Positions 1 to 10,776 of a stretch of DNA of 64,000 nucleotides are shown piece by piece. Origin of the DNA: Schizochytrium sp. TIO01 (taxonomy: Eukaryota; Sar; Bigyra; Thraustochytrida; Thraustochytriidae); NCBI GenBank assembly GCA_004764695.1, contig SMSO01000037.1:1917747-1981746 (forward strand). Direction: 5' to 3'. A program made the position numbers and the translations under genes. The notes below the pieces were generated by a model. It saw only the letters and a list, made by a program, of their open reading frames with translations, searched no databases and was not told the origin of the DNA. Position 1 is the stretch's first letter. Each line of letters opens with the position of its first letter.

Positions 1-3000
1 AGTCGTCTGGACCTTTTATCAAACTCAATTACTGGTTTACTTTCTCTTCTTTGGCCCCTCAAGTGGCAAGGCAACGTGGTTCCTGTGCTCCCCAATAATC
101 CTCAGATGATGGAGCTTGTGCACTCGCCAGTTCCAATCATTATTGGAATTCATCGCTCTCAGGTACCTCGTGATCCAAGTATTCGCGACTCTGTGGTTTT
201 TGTTGATCTTGACGAGAATACTGTCGAACTACCTCGTGATCGCGATCTCCCTATAATGCCAAGCCGAAGTTTGAAGAAACTATGGGATGCTCTTCGCGGG
301 GTTGTTTACATTAACACTGGCACAGATAAACCGATTGAAAAGAGCAAACGCAGTTCTATTGGTGGATACAGTATGCGTGAACGTCGCAATAGTCGACGCC
401 GACGAACACAGCGATACTCCGATACCAGTGCCGCTTCAGATTTGTCTTCGGGTTTAGACCCTGCCGGTCCTGGAAGAATTGTTACTGATTTTCTTGAAGA
501 GGATGTCTCGAAACAGACTCTGCCTGTTTTAGAAGCCTCAACACAAGATTTTAACAATGCAGTTCGAAAGATTTTCCTTGAGTTCTTTGTCTCCCTGATT
601 GGCGACTATCGCTGGTACATGGGTGGTCTTGAAGAAGACGGAGATGAACTTATTGATCGAGAATCTTTCTTGCGCGACCACAAGGACTCCGCAACAAGCC
701 GGGAGTTTCTGAACGAGTTTATCAGTACTCAGATGATGCAGTCCTTTTTTGACTCTCGTGTTTTTGCTGCAGAGCACAACTTTGAGATTATGCTCTTCGA
801 TGCTTGGATTGATCATCTTGGCCAAGCCCGAACGACTCCACCACCTTCTGTATTGGCGAACTCAGTCAATATGGTAGATCCTGTCTCTGCCAATGAAGGT
901 GATGGTAACGCTCCCTCTTATAGTAAACATACGATCAAAGCTTCCTTCCTAGATGACACATCCCAGGCCGATCGGAGCAATTATGATGTAGCACCTCCAT
1001 CTGCAGAGGACTACGAGGGTGCTGCTCACTTTAAAATGAACAGTAGAACTTTCCCAGATACCTTGCATTGGCGCGGGCTACCATCTCCCCGTGCAGTGCC
1101 TAGTTTGATTCGTGCGCGACGCGGTTCTCACCTCTTGCGTAATGTTGATAAAGTGTCGCATGTACTAGAGAGCGTTAACCTTTCTTTCTTCACCAAAGAA
1201 CGATTGTTCCGTGCTCGTTTTAGTCTTGTGAAACGTTATGCTCGTGCTGGTCTGCAAGATGTCAAAGAACTTTCGAACGTGATCGATAATCTTATTCGTC
1301 ATTTGGAAGAGTATGCAGGGACTATGGACAAGGCTTTTAAAGACACTGAGGGGAAATTGCGTGCCCGGGCGCTCGACCCATCACTCGAGCCTAACCCCTA
1401 TATGAGAAGCACGGTTTGGCCAGGTGTAGTGCAAGAGTCTGAGCAACATACCAAGTTATGTCGAGATATGGCTGGAGAACTCACGATAAATTTGAGCTAT
1501 TCTCTGAAGGAGGTAATTCGAGCACTTGGAAACTCATACGATATCTTGGTGGAATCTGAAGTAAAGCATATGAGTGCCATTTCTTCACGAAAGACAGCCA
1601 TGGAGCTGTCAAAGAAGAACAAGGAGATTGCTCTTTTGGAATACACTAAGATTGAAAAGGCCTTCACAGAGATGCAAGAACAGCTACAGCGGCAAAATCT
1701 GGAAGAAAAGCGAATGCACCAAGCAACAGCAATGTCTAAATACTATCGCAGTGCAACCCCATCTACGCGTAAGAAGCGCCGTGGGAAGCGGCGTTCGGGT
1801 GTTGGTGAACCTCTGGAAGCTATATTGGGTAACACCTCACCCGGAACCCCAAGTCGCCGTGAAAGTATTACCAGTGGACAGACTCCAGCAAGTGGAGGAA
1901 GTATGGATGCAACTCACCATAGTTGGGTAGGTATGAGTGATTTGCATAATGACCTCGCTTCTCCTCAATCTTTCCAATCTCGTTTTGTGAATTTGGGAAG
2001 TCCTCGCTCGGATCACTCTTTACCCACTGGTGCGCGCTCTGAAGGCTCTGTTTACTCAGCAAACTCTGTTGCATCTGCAGATGATTTATTTGATAGGCAG
2101 TGGTATGATGACGATGCAGGACAGGGTGGAGAAGAGTACATGCGCGACGAGGATGAAATGAGTCAATCTGGAGACTTAGAAGGATCCCTGCCTCAAGAAC
2201 CTCCCGAGGTACTTCGAATTGATGGAACAGAGACATCGTTTCCTAAAGAACTGTCCTCGGCAGGGAACAGTACTCATGGTATGGGTTCTGATTCAAAGTC
2301 ACTCTCGCAAAACTCGCCTACAGACGACGTTGGTCTTAACATGGCATTGGCTGGTGCTTTTTCACAGTCAGCTCGTCTACCCCGCCACACTAGCAATCGC
2401 CGTGCCTCAGGAAGCGTTTTGAGTAAGCAACGTCTCATTGCCGGATCTCAGCGTCACCGCAGAAGATCTGACATGGCAGGTCTTGCAGGAGGCATGAATC
2501 CAAGTGACTCACTTCGATCGATCATTCAATCTCAGTCAAGTCGTGAAGATAACGATAATGACGACACTGCAACGGAATCTTCAGCTACAGAGTCGCGAGT
2601 TGGAGACACCCTACCGAGTGTCTCGCCTGTGGGGATGGCAGTTTCGAGGCTTCCTGAGCCACCGCGTGTGCAACACATTTCTTCTTCTGAACTTGCAAGG
2701 ATGGTTGATCGAAAGGTTGCTGCAAAACGGACTTTGCGAGCAGCACGTCTCCAGTTTGCGCAAGATGTGGCCTCCCTGACTCGAGAACTCACTACGTTTA
2801 CCGAAGCCAACTCCTTGAACCTTCAAATTTTCCATCGCAATGAGCGCACACGGATTAAAAATGTGAAGCTTCTACTAAAGGAACTCATGTCAATTTTACG
2901 TCGTTGGATGGTACGTCGCAGAGAACAATCATTTGCTCAACTTCATGGCTCTCTCTTGTCTCCAATATGGCGCACCTCGCCAGAAAGCACAGAGAATGAT

Positions 3001-6000
3001 CCTAGTAGTTTGACTTCACGCACAGTAACTGAAGAACCCAAATCCGCGGTGTCTAATGCAACTATTTCATCGACTACAAGTAATCCCGAACAAGTCAGTG
3101 GTACTAGTGAAGCCAAGGAAACTTCAGGAGAGGGCGCAGTCAGTACTGGTTCAGGTGCCGACCGAGATGAATGCTCGAGCAAACCCGAATCAGCTCTCTC
3201 TTCATCCTCAGTTCAACAAGAACCTAAAAGTTCATCTTCAACTGGAGTGCATAGCACCTCTTCAAGTTCTAGTAAGGCTAGCGCCAGTGACCCGTATGCT
3301 GAGCAAATGGAATGGAAGTATCCGTTCAGAGAATCCTTACCAACTTTGGAAACCCACGAATATAAAACAGATGCAGATCGTGAGGCTGTCTTTTCCGAAT
3401 GGCGAGAATGGATGAGTAATGCCTCTAATCTCTACCGAACTAACGTAGAGTTTGGTAGTTACCGTGCAACTGCGATGAGGTCGTTGGCACGCAAGTTCGG
3501 AGAGACTGTCGACGGTTTGGAGGTTGGTCGTGGTTTTCAAAAGAAGAATGCTAAGTTGAGTACTCTCCAAGAAGCTCTCGTGACAGTCAAGGATTGTTTA
3601 ATTATTATTTCTGGAACGATCTCGTCTGATGCGGAGATGCTCGAGAAAATTGTAGTTCGTATGTCAGAGCGCACTCGCAAGCGACTGACCGATATTTCCA
3701 CAAAGCTGGGTCATGGTCATGATGATATGGCAGAACGTGTACGAACTGCGACTCAGAATGCTCAAAAGGCTGACCAACAACTTGCAGCTAAGGCTGCTGA
3801 TAAAGACAAAATTCTACAGGATCTGGCTCGAACTGCGCAAGAGGCACGTGAACTGCAAGAACATGTAGTTGGATTACAATCGCCTGATAGTTCATTACTC
3901 GCCTCTCCTAGTACCGGTTTCTCATCTATTGGGACAGCTCCTGGTATCGGGGCTTCGGCAAGCGGAAACAGTATGAGTGCACTTGATCTTAATGGTACCA
4001 ATAATACAAACTTGGAGCGTACTGTGTCGGAGGATCATAGCATGACACAACAACGTGCAAAGCTGCGGAGCGCAGTAAAGCGTGTTCTGAAAAACACTGA
4101 TGGAGATCGTGTTGCTCATGCACTTAAGAAACAAGAGCGTCTTGCTAAGAAGCTCCAAGATGTGGCAGAGGAAGAAACCAACCTTTCTCTCGATCGAAAC
4201 AAGAAGCACTCCGCGCTCGGAGATGTAACTGAGGAATATCGCCGTTGGATGGATGATGCCTTTGCAAAGTTTCGATCTATTGAGATAGAACGGGTTTCCG
4301 TTACTGTGCGCCACCTAAACGCTTTCGTTGAAGGTCTTCGAGCATCAATTGAAGGCACACGCTCGACTATTATAGACCATGCTGTTGCAGTTCAACAAGT
4401 TGATCCTCAAGAGGATTTGCGGAAGCACAAGGAATTGGATGAACGCACCAAACGCTATCTGGACGATGCACTCGACCACTTTTCACGACACCCTTCTATG
4501 GCAGGAATGATTCCTAGTACCGCTGATAATCAGCAGCAGCTCATGAGTCCCCAGACAGATGGAGTAAGGACGCCTGGGTCAAACATTATTGGCGTTAACG
4601 TGCCATCAACCGCGGGGTCATCGGAAGATCGGCCATCAACTTCTCCTGGGAAAACTGTGGGTGAGGATGCCCTCGTGCGGCGTACTGCGCGCTTCGACTC
4701 TGTGGATTCGGTAACCTTGGAAGGACGTCTTTTTGCGGTGTATATGCGTACAAGCTTGGGCCCGCTCATGCTACGATTCAATGAAATTAAAATTCGTCTG
4801 AAGTCTATGCAGAAGCATACCGAGGGTTTGTCGAAAAGTCAAAAGAAAGCTACGCATGATCTTGATAAGCTATGTGCACAGCTTGGCGTTGTTCCTCTAA
4901 ACATGCTAGAGCGGCGACGCGAGGTCGACCCATTTGATGATTTATTTCTGCGCACATTTTTGAGCATGTGCAACGAGATGGATGAGTTGACTACTTTAGA
5001 GTCATCTATCAGCAAACTGTCCATGGATGCGCGCACCTCAAAGAGAACCTTGCACAATGATCTTCTCGAGTATGCAAAAAGCAAAGATCGTGCTGTTAGT
5101 ACTCTTCAAAATGCTCGTGATCGATACTCTTCCACACTGCATCAGTGGAACCAACTCGAGCATGATACAACCTCTTTTGAGGACGAGTTGCGTAACTCTT
5201 CTTTTAGAAGCCGTCTTGAAAAGGAACGCAAACAAGCGAAGCTTTTCGAGTTGCGCAATCGACGCGAAAAGGCTAAAAAGGACTTTGAGGAAGCAAAGAC
5301 GCGATTTGAGGGCTCACGTCAGGTTTACGAGACTTGTTTCTCCCAGTTGCTAGTATCAATGCAGAGCGGCTATATTGACTCTCTTTCATCCTGCCTGCAA
5401 TACCTACAAACGTTTGTAGAATCTGTGCAAAATGTCGCGTTAAAGTATGCTCAGGCGTCACCATTCATGCAACGAAAGTCACGTGCGCTTGAGACTACCT
5501 ATGAACCAATCGTGTTTGAAGGCGATAATGATGCTGTTTTAGACCTCGCCGCGATGGACACGAATGGATTTTTCGATTCCACCACAAGGTTTTCTCGCGA
5601 AGCTGAGAGTGCAAGCCAAGGCTATGCAAGTAGCTCAACAGGAGGAGAAGAGGGTCGCATCTCAGGTAGCGAAGGCCCAATTCGAAGCTTGTCTGCTTCT
5701 ATGTATTCTGCAAGTCGCACAGATCGTGCAGTTCGGGAATCAATTCGCTCTCTTGGAGGTGCCACCATGATGGCATCAAGCCTCAAGCAATCATTAAGCG
5801 CAACCAGTGCCGCTGTCCAATTGGCGAAAATGTTCACGTCTCCAAGACACTCTTTCCTAACACGTCCTGTTGCAGCGGATACGCCAGAGCAGCGCGAGCG
5901 CCCAGTATGTTGCGACGAGGTTGAGACTGTAATTCTCCACTCAAAGCTCATTTGCGAAGCCTTATTGGAGGTTATCCCAGAACGCTTAACTGTGAGTAAG

Positions 6001-7554
6001 ACTGTATTAAACAGTGCCTTAGATGAAGTCAAGCTACACCCAATGCTTAGTTTGAGTAAACGTGAGCAGATCAAAAAGCAGAAGCAGCTTGCAACGGCCG
6101 GTCAAGCTTCTGCGTTTATGGCGGACGGAACAGCTGACGCTTCTAATCCAGAGGCATTTGTAGACGTGGACGGCCTTGGTGCAGTTTCGACTCCCGGTTC
6201 TGGCACTCCCAATCCCGGTGGCTCAGCTCGGTCTTCCCGTTCAAGTGACACTGCTGTCAAGCGTTCAAGCTCTACCAAGTCTTCTGCATCTTCAAACCCA
6301 ATGAACTTGGATAGCTTTCTGCACCCGCGGCGGTCGGTGGCGAAGATTGGTCACCGTCTTCGACAATTCGTTCCATTGTCTTCGTCTTCTTCGTTGTCAC
6401 ATAGCAGTCTGTCGTCAATGTCAAAGCCGCTCGAAGAATCCGTATCTGATGGTGTCGTTAAGCAGGAAATGGAGCACTGGGCAACTGCAAGTGAACTTGA
6501 TACTAAGACACTCGGGGTTGGTGAGCCGTCGTCAGCCTTAACACATGTCCTCGGCCAGAACGTGCAGTTATCCGTCCAGGGTTCTAGCCCTGTTGTTGGC
6601 AAAGATACCTATGAAAATGCTGAATTTGTATCTCATGAGGTCAACACTTTGTTTGTTGCCATCGCCAAAGTACACAAATCTTGGGAAGCGCAAGTTGTTT
6701 CTGCACTTGAATGTGTTGAATCTTCAGATATGACCATGATCAATTCATTACGAAAAATGGCAGATACTTGCCAGGGCTATCTTAGGGAAATTTACGAAAT
6801 CCGCACAAACCTCAGACGAAAGGGAAATACTGTGCGTGCAGCTGTAGCACGCGCAAATGAAAAGGTTGAGGAAGCTCGCCACGCCCTTGACGAATGTGAA
6901 CAAAAAGAGTATCATCGCAATTTATTGACCCAAGAGGCAGGAAAAGATCGCAAGCAGCGCAAGATCAGTGCAGCAAAGCGTAAATTAGAAGCTGAAGAGG
7001 CAAATAAATTGGCTGCGGATGACAAACTTGCGGACTTTCAACGCTTCTATCGAAACGAAGCAGCTCGCGTGATGCATATTTATGATCGCCTCGAACGCCA
7101 TCAATTCTCGTTTTTAATTTCTCTCAACGACAACCTTAAGTTTTGGCACCGGCGTCTCGCTGAGAAGCTTGAGGCTCTTGCTGCACTCTCGCAGCAAGCT
7201 CTCTCCACAGTTGACTTGCAGGCTGATCTACAGAGCTTTGTGGACGCGAATAAAATCCAATACCCGTCAGGGCAACCTTTGCCTTTACATGATCTTTCAA
7301 CACTTGCTGCAACAATGTCGAGTGATATGGATCGGGATATGGATTTGCAACCTCCTTTGGGTGATCGCGCCGGCGCAAGTACAACCTTGAAAAGCGTCAA
7401 TGATGCTAAAGAACAAGAATTTCAAAATACAACTGAAAACGCGGAGCCTAAAACTTCAGGGGTTTTACCATCTTTAATCAAATCTCCTGTCTCTTCAGCA
7501 AGTCGTCAAGGGTTAAAATCGAAGCCTGAAGAAGAAAAGAAAACATCGCCGTAA
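1..7554 (+). CDS. DENN-domain protein with tandem F-BAR-like coiled-coil modules (5' truncated by window edge)
   Basis: The frame is open from base 1, so the true start lies upstream; the GTG at 76 is not a real start. Bases 1-320 encode the end of a cDENN domain (LLWPLKWQ, then VVFVDLDENTV and a DLPIMP stretch). Bases 547-820 encode a dDENN domain (FLEFFVSLIGDYRWYM, FISTQMMQSFF). DENN proteins usually act as Rab exchange factors, so a role in vesicle traffic is likely. The rest, about 2200 residues, alternates long amphipathic helices with Ser-rich linkers. Helical blocks at about 1140-1750, 2690-2930, 3380-4500, 4720-5500 and 6620-7230 have the layout of BAR/F-BAR domains: long charged helices ending in a segment such as KFRSIEIERVSVTVRHLNAF (near 4265-4325). 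The DENN call is secure. The F-BAR call is a pattern inference. No transmembrane segment is seen. The stop is TAA at 7552. Confidence 0.85.
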   Translation, partial: SRLDLLSNSITGLLSLLWPLKWQGNVVPVLPNNPQMMELVHSPVPIIIGIHRSQVPRDPSIRDSVVFVDLDENTVELPRDRDLPIMPSRSLKKLWDALRGVVYINTGTDKPIEKSKRSSIGGYSMRERRNSRRRRTQRYSDTSAASDLSSGLDPAGPGRIVTDFLEEDVSKQTLPVLEASTQDFNNAVRKIFLEFFVSLIGDYRWYMGGLEEDGDELIDRESFLRDHKDSATSREFLNEFISTQMMQSFFDSRVFAAEHNFEIMLFDAWIDHLGQARTTPPPSVLANSVNMVDPVSANEGDGNAPSYSKHTIKASFLDDTSQADRSNYDVAPPSAEDYEGAAHFKMNSRTFPDTLHWRGLPSPRAVPSLIRARRGSHLLRNVDKVSHVLESVNLSFFTKERLFRARFSLVKRYARAGLQDVKELSNVIDNLIRHLEEYAGTMDKAFKDTEGKLRARALDPSLEPNPYMRSTVWPGVVQESEQHTKLCRDMAGELTINLSYSLKEVIRALGNSYDILVESEVKHMSAISSRKTAMELSKKNKEIALLEYTKIEKAFTEMQEQLQRQNLEEKRMHQATAMSKYYRSATPSTRKKRRGKRRSGVGEPLEAILGNTSPGTPSRRESITSGQTPASGGSMDATHHSWVGMSDLHNDLASPQSFQSRFVNLGSPRSDHSLPTGARSEGSVYSANSVASADDLFDRQWYDDDAGQGGEEYMRDEDEMSQSGDLEGSLPQEPPEVLRIDGTETSFPKELSSAGNSTHGMGSDSKSLSQNSPTDDVGLNMALAGAFSQSARLPRHTSNRRASGSVLSKQRLIAGSQRHRRRSDMAGLAGGMNPSDSLRSIIQSQSSREDNDNDDTATESSATESRVGDTLPSVSPVGMAVSRLPEPPRVQHISSSELARMVDRKVAAKRTLRAARLQFAQDVASLTRELTTFTEANSLNLQIFHRNERTRIKNVKLLLKELMSILRRWMVRRREQSFAQLHGSLLSPIWRTSPESTENDPSSLTSRTVTEEPKSAVSNATISSTTSNPEQVSGTSEAKETSGEGAVSTGSGADRDECSSKPESALSSSSVQQEPKSSSSTGVHSTSSSSSKASASDPYAEQMEWKYPFRESLPTLETHEYKTDADREAVFSEWREWMSNASNLYRTNVEFGSYRATAMRSLARKFGETVDGLEVGRGFQKKNAKLSTLQEALVTVKDCLIIISGTISSDAEMLEKIVVRMSERTRKRLTDISTKLGHGHDDMAERVRTATQNAQKADQQLAAKAADKDKILQDLARTAQEARELQEHVVGLQSPDSSLLASPSTGFSSIGTAPGIGASASGNSMSALDLNGTNNTNLERTVSEDHSMTQQRAKLRSAVKRVLKNTDGDRVAHALKKQERLAKKLQDVAEEETNLSLDRNKKHSALGDVTEEYRRWMDDAFAKFRSIEIERVSVTVRHLNAFVEGLRASIEGTRSTIIDHAVAVQQVDPQEDLRKHKELDERTKRYLDDALDHFSRHPSMAGMIPSTADNQQQLMSPQTDGVRTPGSNIIGVNVPSTAGSSEDRPSTSPGKTVGEDALVRRTARFDSVDSVTLEGRLFAVYMRTSLGPLMLRFNEIKIRLKSMQKHTEGLSKSQKKATHDLDKLCAQLGVVPLNMLERRREVDPFDDLFLRTFLSMCNEMDELTTLESSISKLSMDARTSKRTLHNDLLEYAKSKDRAVSTLQNARDRYSSTLHQWNQLEHDTTSFEDELRNSSFRSRLEKERKQAKLFELRNRREKAKKDFEEAKTRFEGSRQVYETCFSQLLVSMQSGYIDSLSSCLQYLQTFVESVQNVALKYAQASPFMQRKSRALETTYEPIVFEGDNDAVLDLAAMDTNGFFDSTTRFSREAESASQGYASSSTGGEEGRISGSEGPIRSLSASMYSASRTDRAVRESIRSLGGATMMASSLKQSLSATSAAVQLAKMFTSPRHSFLTRPVAADTPEQRERPVCCDEVETVILHSKLICEALLEVIPERLTVSKTVLNSALDEVKLHPMLSLSKREQIKKQKQLATAGQASAFMADGTADASNPEAFVDVDGLGAVSTPGSGTPNPGGSARSSRSSDTAVKRSSSTKSSASSNPMNLDSFLHPRRSVAKIGHRLRQFVPLSSSSSLSHSSLSSMSKPLEESVSDGVVKQEMEHWATASELDTKTLGVGEPSSALTHVLGQNVQLSVQGSSPVVGKDTYENAEFVSHEVNTLFVAIAKVHKSWEAQVVSALECVESSDMTMINSLRKMADTCQGYLREIYEIRTNLRRKGNTVRAAVARANEKVEEARHALDECEQKEYHRNLLTQEAGKDRKQRKISAAKRKLEAEEANKLAADDKLADFQRFYRNEAARVMHIYDRLERHQFSFLISLNDNLKFWHRRLAEKLEALAALSQQALSTVDLQADLQSFVDANKIQYPSGQPLPLHDLSTLAATMSSDMDRDMDLQPPLGDRAGASTTLKSVNDAKEQEFQNTTENAEPKTSGVLPSLIKSPVSSASRQGLKSKPEEEKKTSP

Positions 7555-8740
7555 AGACGAAGCTTTGTTTCTTTCCAACAAGAACAAGAAGAACAAGAAG
7601 AAGAAGAAGAAGAAGAAGACCTTGACAAGAAAATTAATATCAATCCTGAAAAACATCCCATCAACAGGAACCATGTATACTGTTGTTTGAAGTGCACATA
7701 ATACGCATAATGTACCACAATCAAGCTATTTGCGCCACGTACAGTAGGGAATTCATATCCATTACTTCTATCGCTTTTATATACTTTCAACTCTGATAAA
7801 TTTATGAAAATTTTAAAGTGGGCTTTTCGAAATTTTGCTCTGCAGAAATGATTGCAAAGAGAAACGAATCCGAGCTTTGATGGTTGTACTCAAAATTCTT
7901 TACCTACAAGTACATATTGAACTTTTTAAAAAAAGAAAAGAATAATAATAACACTAAAAGTCTCACAAATCGTTTCGATTTGGCCAGACAATTTTTGAAC
8001 CAAAGCTTCTTGCTTGAAATGCATGTTCAAGGCGAAACACCATTGAGAATTATCAGCAAACGAAATACTTTAATTGGTCTTGGACTCACCTGCCCCTTAC
8101 GAGTTATCCCGCAATTACTATTATTTATTATTTAATGTAATCTTTTTAATTAAAACAATAGATACAAACCAAAACCAAAACTGCCCCAGCTATGACCTTC
8201 CACCGAGCACACAACTCATGCCAAGCGATGTTTCTAAAACTTGACGCTTAATACTACCAACAGACTGCCTGAGTGACAACTATAGTGAAAGAACGAATAC
8301 GTAAATGACTTCTCGCCCCATACTTAAAGTAGTGGTCCTTTGTAATTGACTTTTATTACATCCTGAGAGGTGGACCATTTTCGTCTCTTCAAACTGTGCG
8401 CTGTGTCCTTGTTGTTCGCACCTCCCTCCCTTATCGCCACAATGGAATACACCTGTTCCTTTATTCGTTTGTCATCATGTAAAACCGCCGATGGAAAAAC
8501 CAGTAAGGTGGCCCCGTAGCCCATATATAGAATTAACAATAGCAGTAGAGCGCCGCGATTCCACAACACATAGCGCTAAAGATAAAGGAGGCATTAGTAC
8601 TTAGGAACGATAAATCGTCGAGACAAAAACTAGCGATTACGAGCGGAACAAAGGTAACAAACCCGAGTGGACCTCAACTTAAGCCAGCGGCAACGCAGTG
8701 CGCAAAGAGCTTCGTGTCTGTATAGCGATTTTCGGGGTCT
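7555..8740. other. intergenic spacer with an AAG microsatellite
   Basis: This spacer separates the DENN gene from NDC80. A purine-rich (AAG)n tract lies at 7580-7620 just after the stop codon. A minus-strand frame at 8324-8569 has a hydrophobic start (LLLLLILYMGYGATLLVF) but begins with GTG and has no recognisable domain, so it is not called as a gene. Nothing else is supported. Confidence 0.6.
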
Positions 8741-10776
8741 ATGCAGAGTCAACCTCGTAGGCCGCCCCTTGGGCGTGTCTCCAACTCACGGCTCAATGCC
8801 GCCCGCGGCAGCCTCGGCGGTGGCATGGGCTCTGGCTTGTCCGGTGTTGGAGTTGCCAAGAAGACTCGCATGTCCTTGGGACCCGGCACTCTTCCGCGCC
8901 ACTCACTTGGTGGTGGCATGGGTACAGCCGCTAAGAAAGCCAAGTCGCACAAGCGGATGTCAATGATGCCCTCTATGGGCTCTTCTCTGTCCATGCAGTC
9001 GAATGCGCAGTCCCAGACGTCTTCCTCGAACTCAAGGCGACAGTCATCCGTCTCCGTGGCCTCCCGACGCAAGAGTATCGCCGTCATGGGCGGCGGTGGT
9101 AGCTCTGCCCTCAAAAGCGACCCTCGTCCTCTCACAGACAAGGCCTTTCGAGCCCAATGTATCGAAACAGTGATCAGATTTCTCTCGGAGCATAACTACG
9201 ACCAAGCCATTTCTCCCAAGATTCTGCACCGGCCCACCGGAAAGGACTTTGAGCACATCGTACTTTTCCTCTTCAGACAGGTCGACTCCAACCGCAAGTT
9301 CGCAGGCAAGTTCGCAGACGAAGTCACTACAATGATGAAAGGCTTGAGGTATCCGTTCAATATCAGCAAGACCTCCCTTGCAGCTGTCGGAAGCCCGCAC
9401 ACGTGGCCCTCACTTCTGGCTTCTCTGTTGTGGCTCGTGGAGCTTGTAGAATACGATGAGCTTGCAGGTCTCCAGGACGACGAAGATGGTGACGATGAGG
9501 GCGAAATCGACCGCATCTTTTTCACTTACATCCGCAAAGCATACTGGTGCTTCCTCAATGGCGATGATAACCGCTATGAAGAACTTGACACAGAACTCGG
9601 GAACAAGTTCCGAGAGCGTGATGTCGCAATTGAAGAAGAAATCGAAGATTTGGAGCGCAAGCAGGCTGAGCTCAAAGACGAGTTGGAGACGGAGACACAG
9701 AAACAGAGCCTCATTCCAGAGCTGGAACAACGCAAGAGGGACTTCACGAGTGATAAACTCAAATGGGATAAACTCATCAGACAATTCTTAGAAAATAAGG
9801 AGATCATGGTTGCGAAGGTACGGGAAAGAGAAGCGGAGGTCCGAGCGAAGGAAGCGGAGCTAGCGCAGGCTGAACAGGCCAAGGCGAAGGTGCAGATCAT
9901 TCTTGACGAGCAGGAACTTAATCCAGCGGATGCAGAGCGCATGACGCAGGAAAAAGGTCTCTGGAGGCATCTTGCAATACGGTGCTCGAACAGCGTGATG
10001 AGATCCAAAAGGAAACCTGGGAAACTGAGCTTTCCATCACCAAACGCACAAAGCACATTGAAAGTCTCCTGGAGGAGTACAACGCCATTGCGAAGTCCCT
10101 CAAATTGACACAGACAATGGAAGCAGGCCAGCAACGTCAGGGAGCAAACATCCAACTCCGCCTCGATACTCGTCGCAACGTTCTCATGTCTTTGACGGAA
10201 AACGGTGACCAAGGAGATCGTGTTGATGTCGATGAAATGACATCTGCGCTCCAGAACCTTCGTGAAGACTCGATCAAACGTACTCACCAAATCCGCACGA
10301 GTAACATGGAGCTGCAGGCGAAGGTTGAGGAGAACGATGAGGCTCAGGAAGCAATTCGCAGCGAGATACGTGAGTTCGAGCATCATCTTCGTCAGGCCGA
10401 GGCAAACCTACAACAAGATAAGGCAAGTATGGAGGAGGAACTCAACCAACGCGCCTCAGAAACCGAGGCCGTGGAGGAGGATATCCACCGTTTACAACTT
10501 GAAGCTGAAGAAATTGAACTCCCATTGCGTGATGCCGAAGCAACTGTTGAAGAACTTCGAGCACGTGTTAAGAGCGAAGCAGACAGACACTCGAAGGACA
10601 TTGGTGCTCTCGGAGACGATCTGAATTCCGCAATTGATGCCTTTTTGTCATACAAGGAGAACATTGCTGCAATTATTGCAGACTTGAACTCGTCGCTTCA
10701 AAACCAATTAAATGATGCAAATGCCTTTTGCGAGTCCTACAAGGCCTCAATCAAGCCTCTATGTAACTCTGCATAA
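8741..10776 (+). CDS. NDC80: Kinetochore protein NDC80/HEC1, with one frameshift near 9951
   Basis: NDC80 is the microtubule-binding subunit of the outer-kinetochore NDC80 complex (with NUF2, SPC24 and SPC25). Residues 1-125 form a basic Ser/Arg-rich tail. Residues about 127-236 are the calponin-homology head, with the family hallmarks DPRPLTDKAF, KDFEHIVLFLF, LRYPFNISKTSL and PHTWPSLLASLLWLVE. The remainder is coiled coil. Two overlapping frames (8741-10108 and one read from about 9956) must be joined. Before the break the sequence reads NPADAERMTQEK, matching the family block VADIERINHER; after it the other frame continues ETWETELSITKRTKHIE. One base is missing in or near the A5 run at 9951-9955. 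Joined length is about 678 residues, close to yeast (691) and human (642). An assembly indel is most likely; a real mutation or an unusual splice is possible. Confidence 0.93.

Noticed and set aside
8324-8569. An 81-codon minus frame with a hydrophobic start
   Set aside because: GTG start, no homology recognised, and a length expected by chance.
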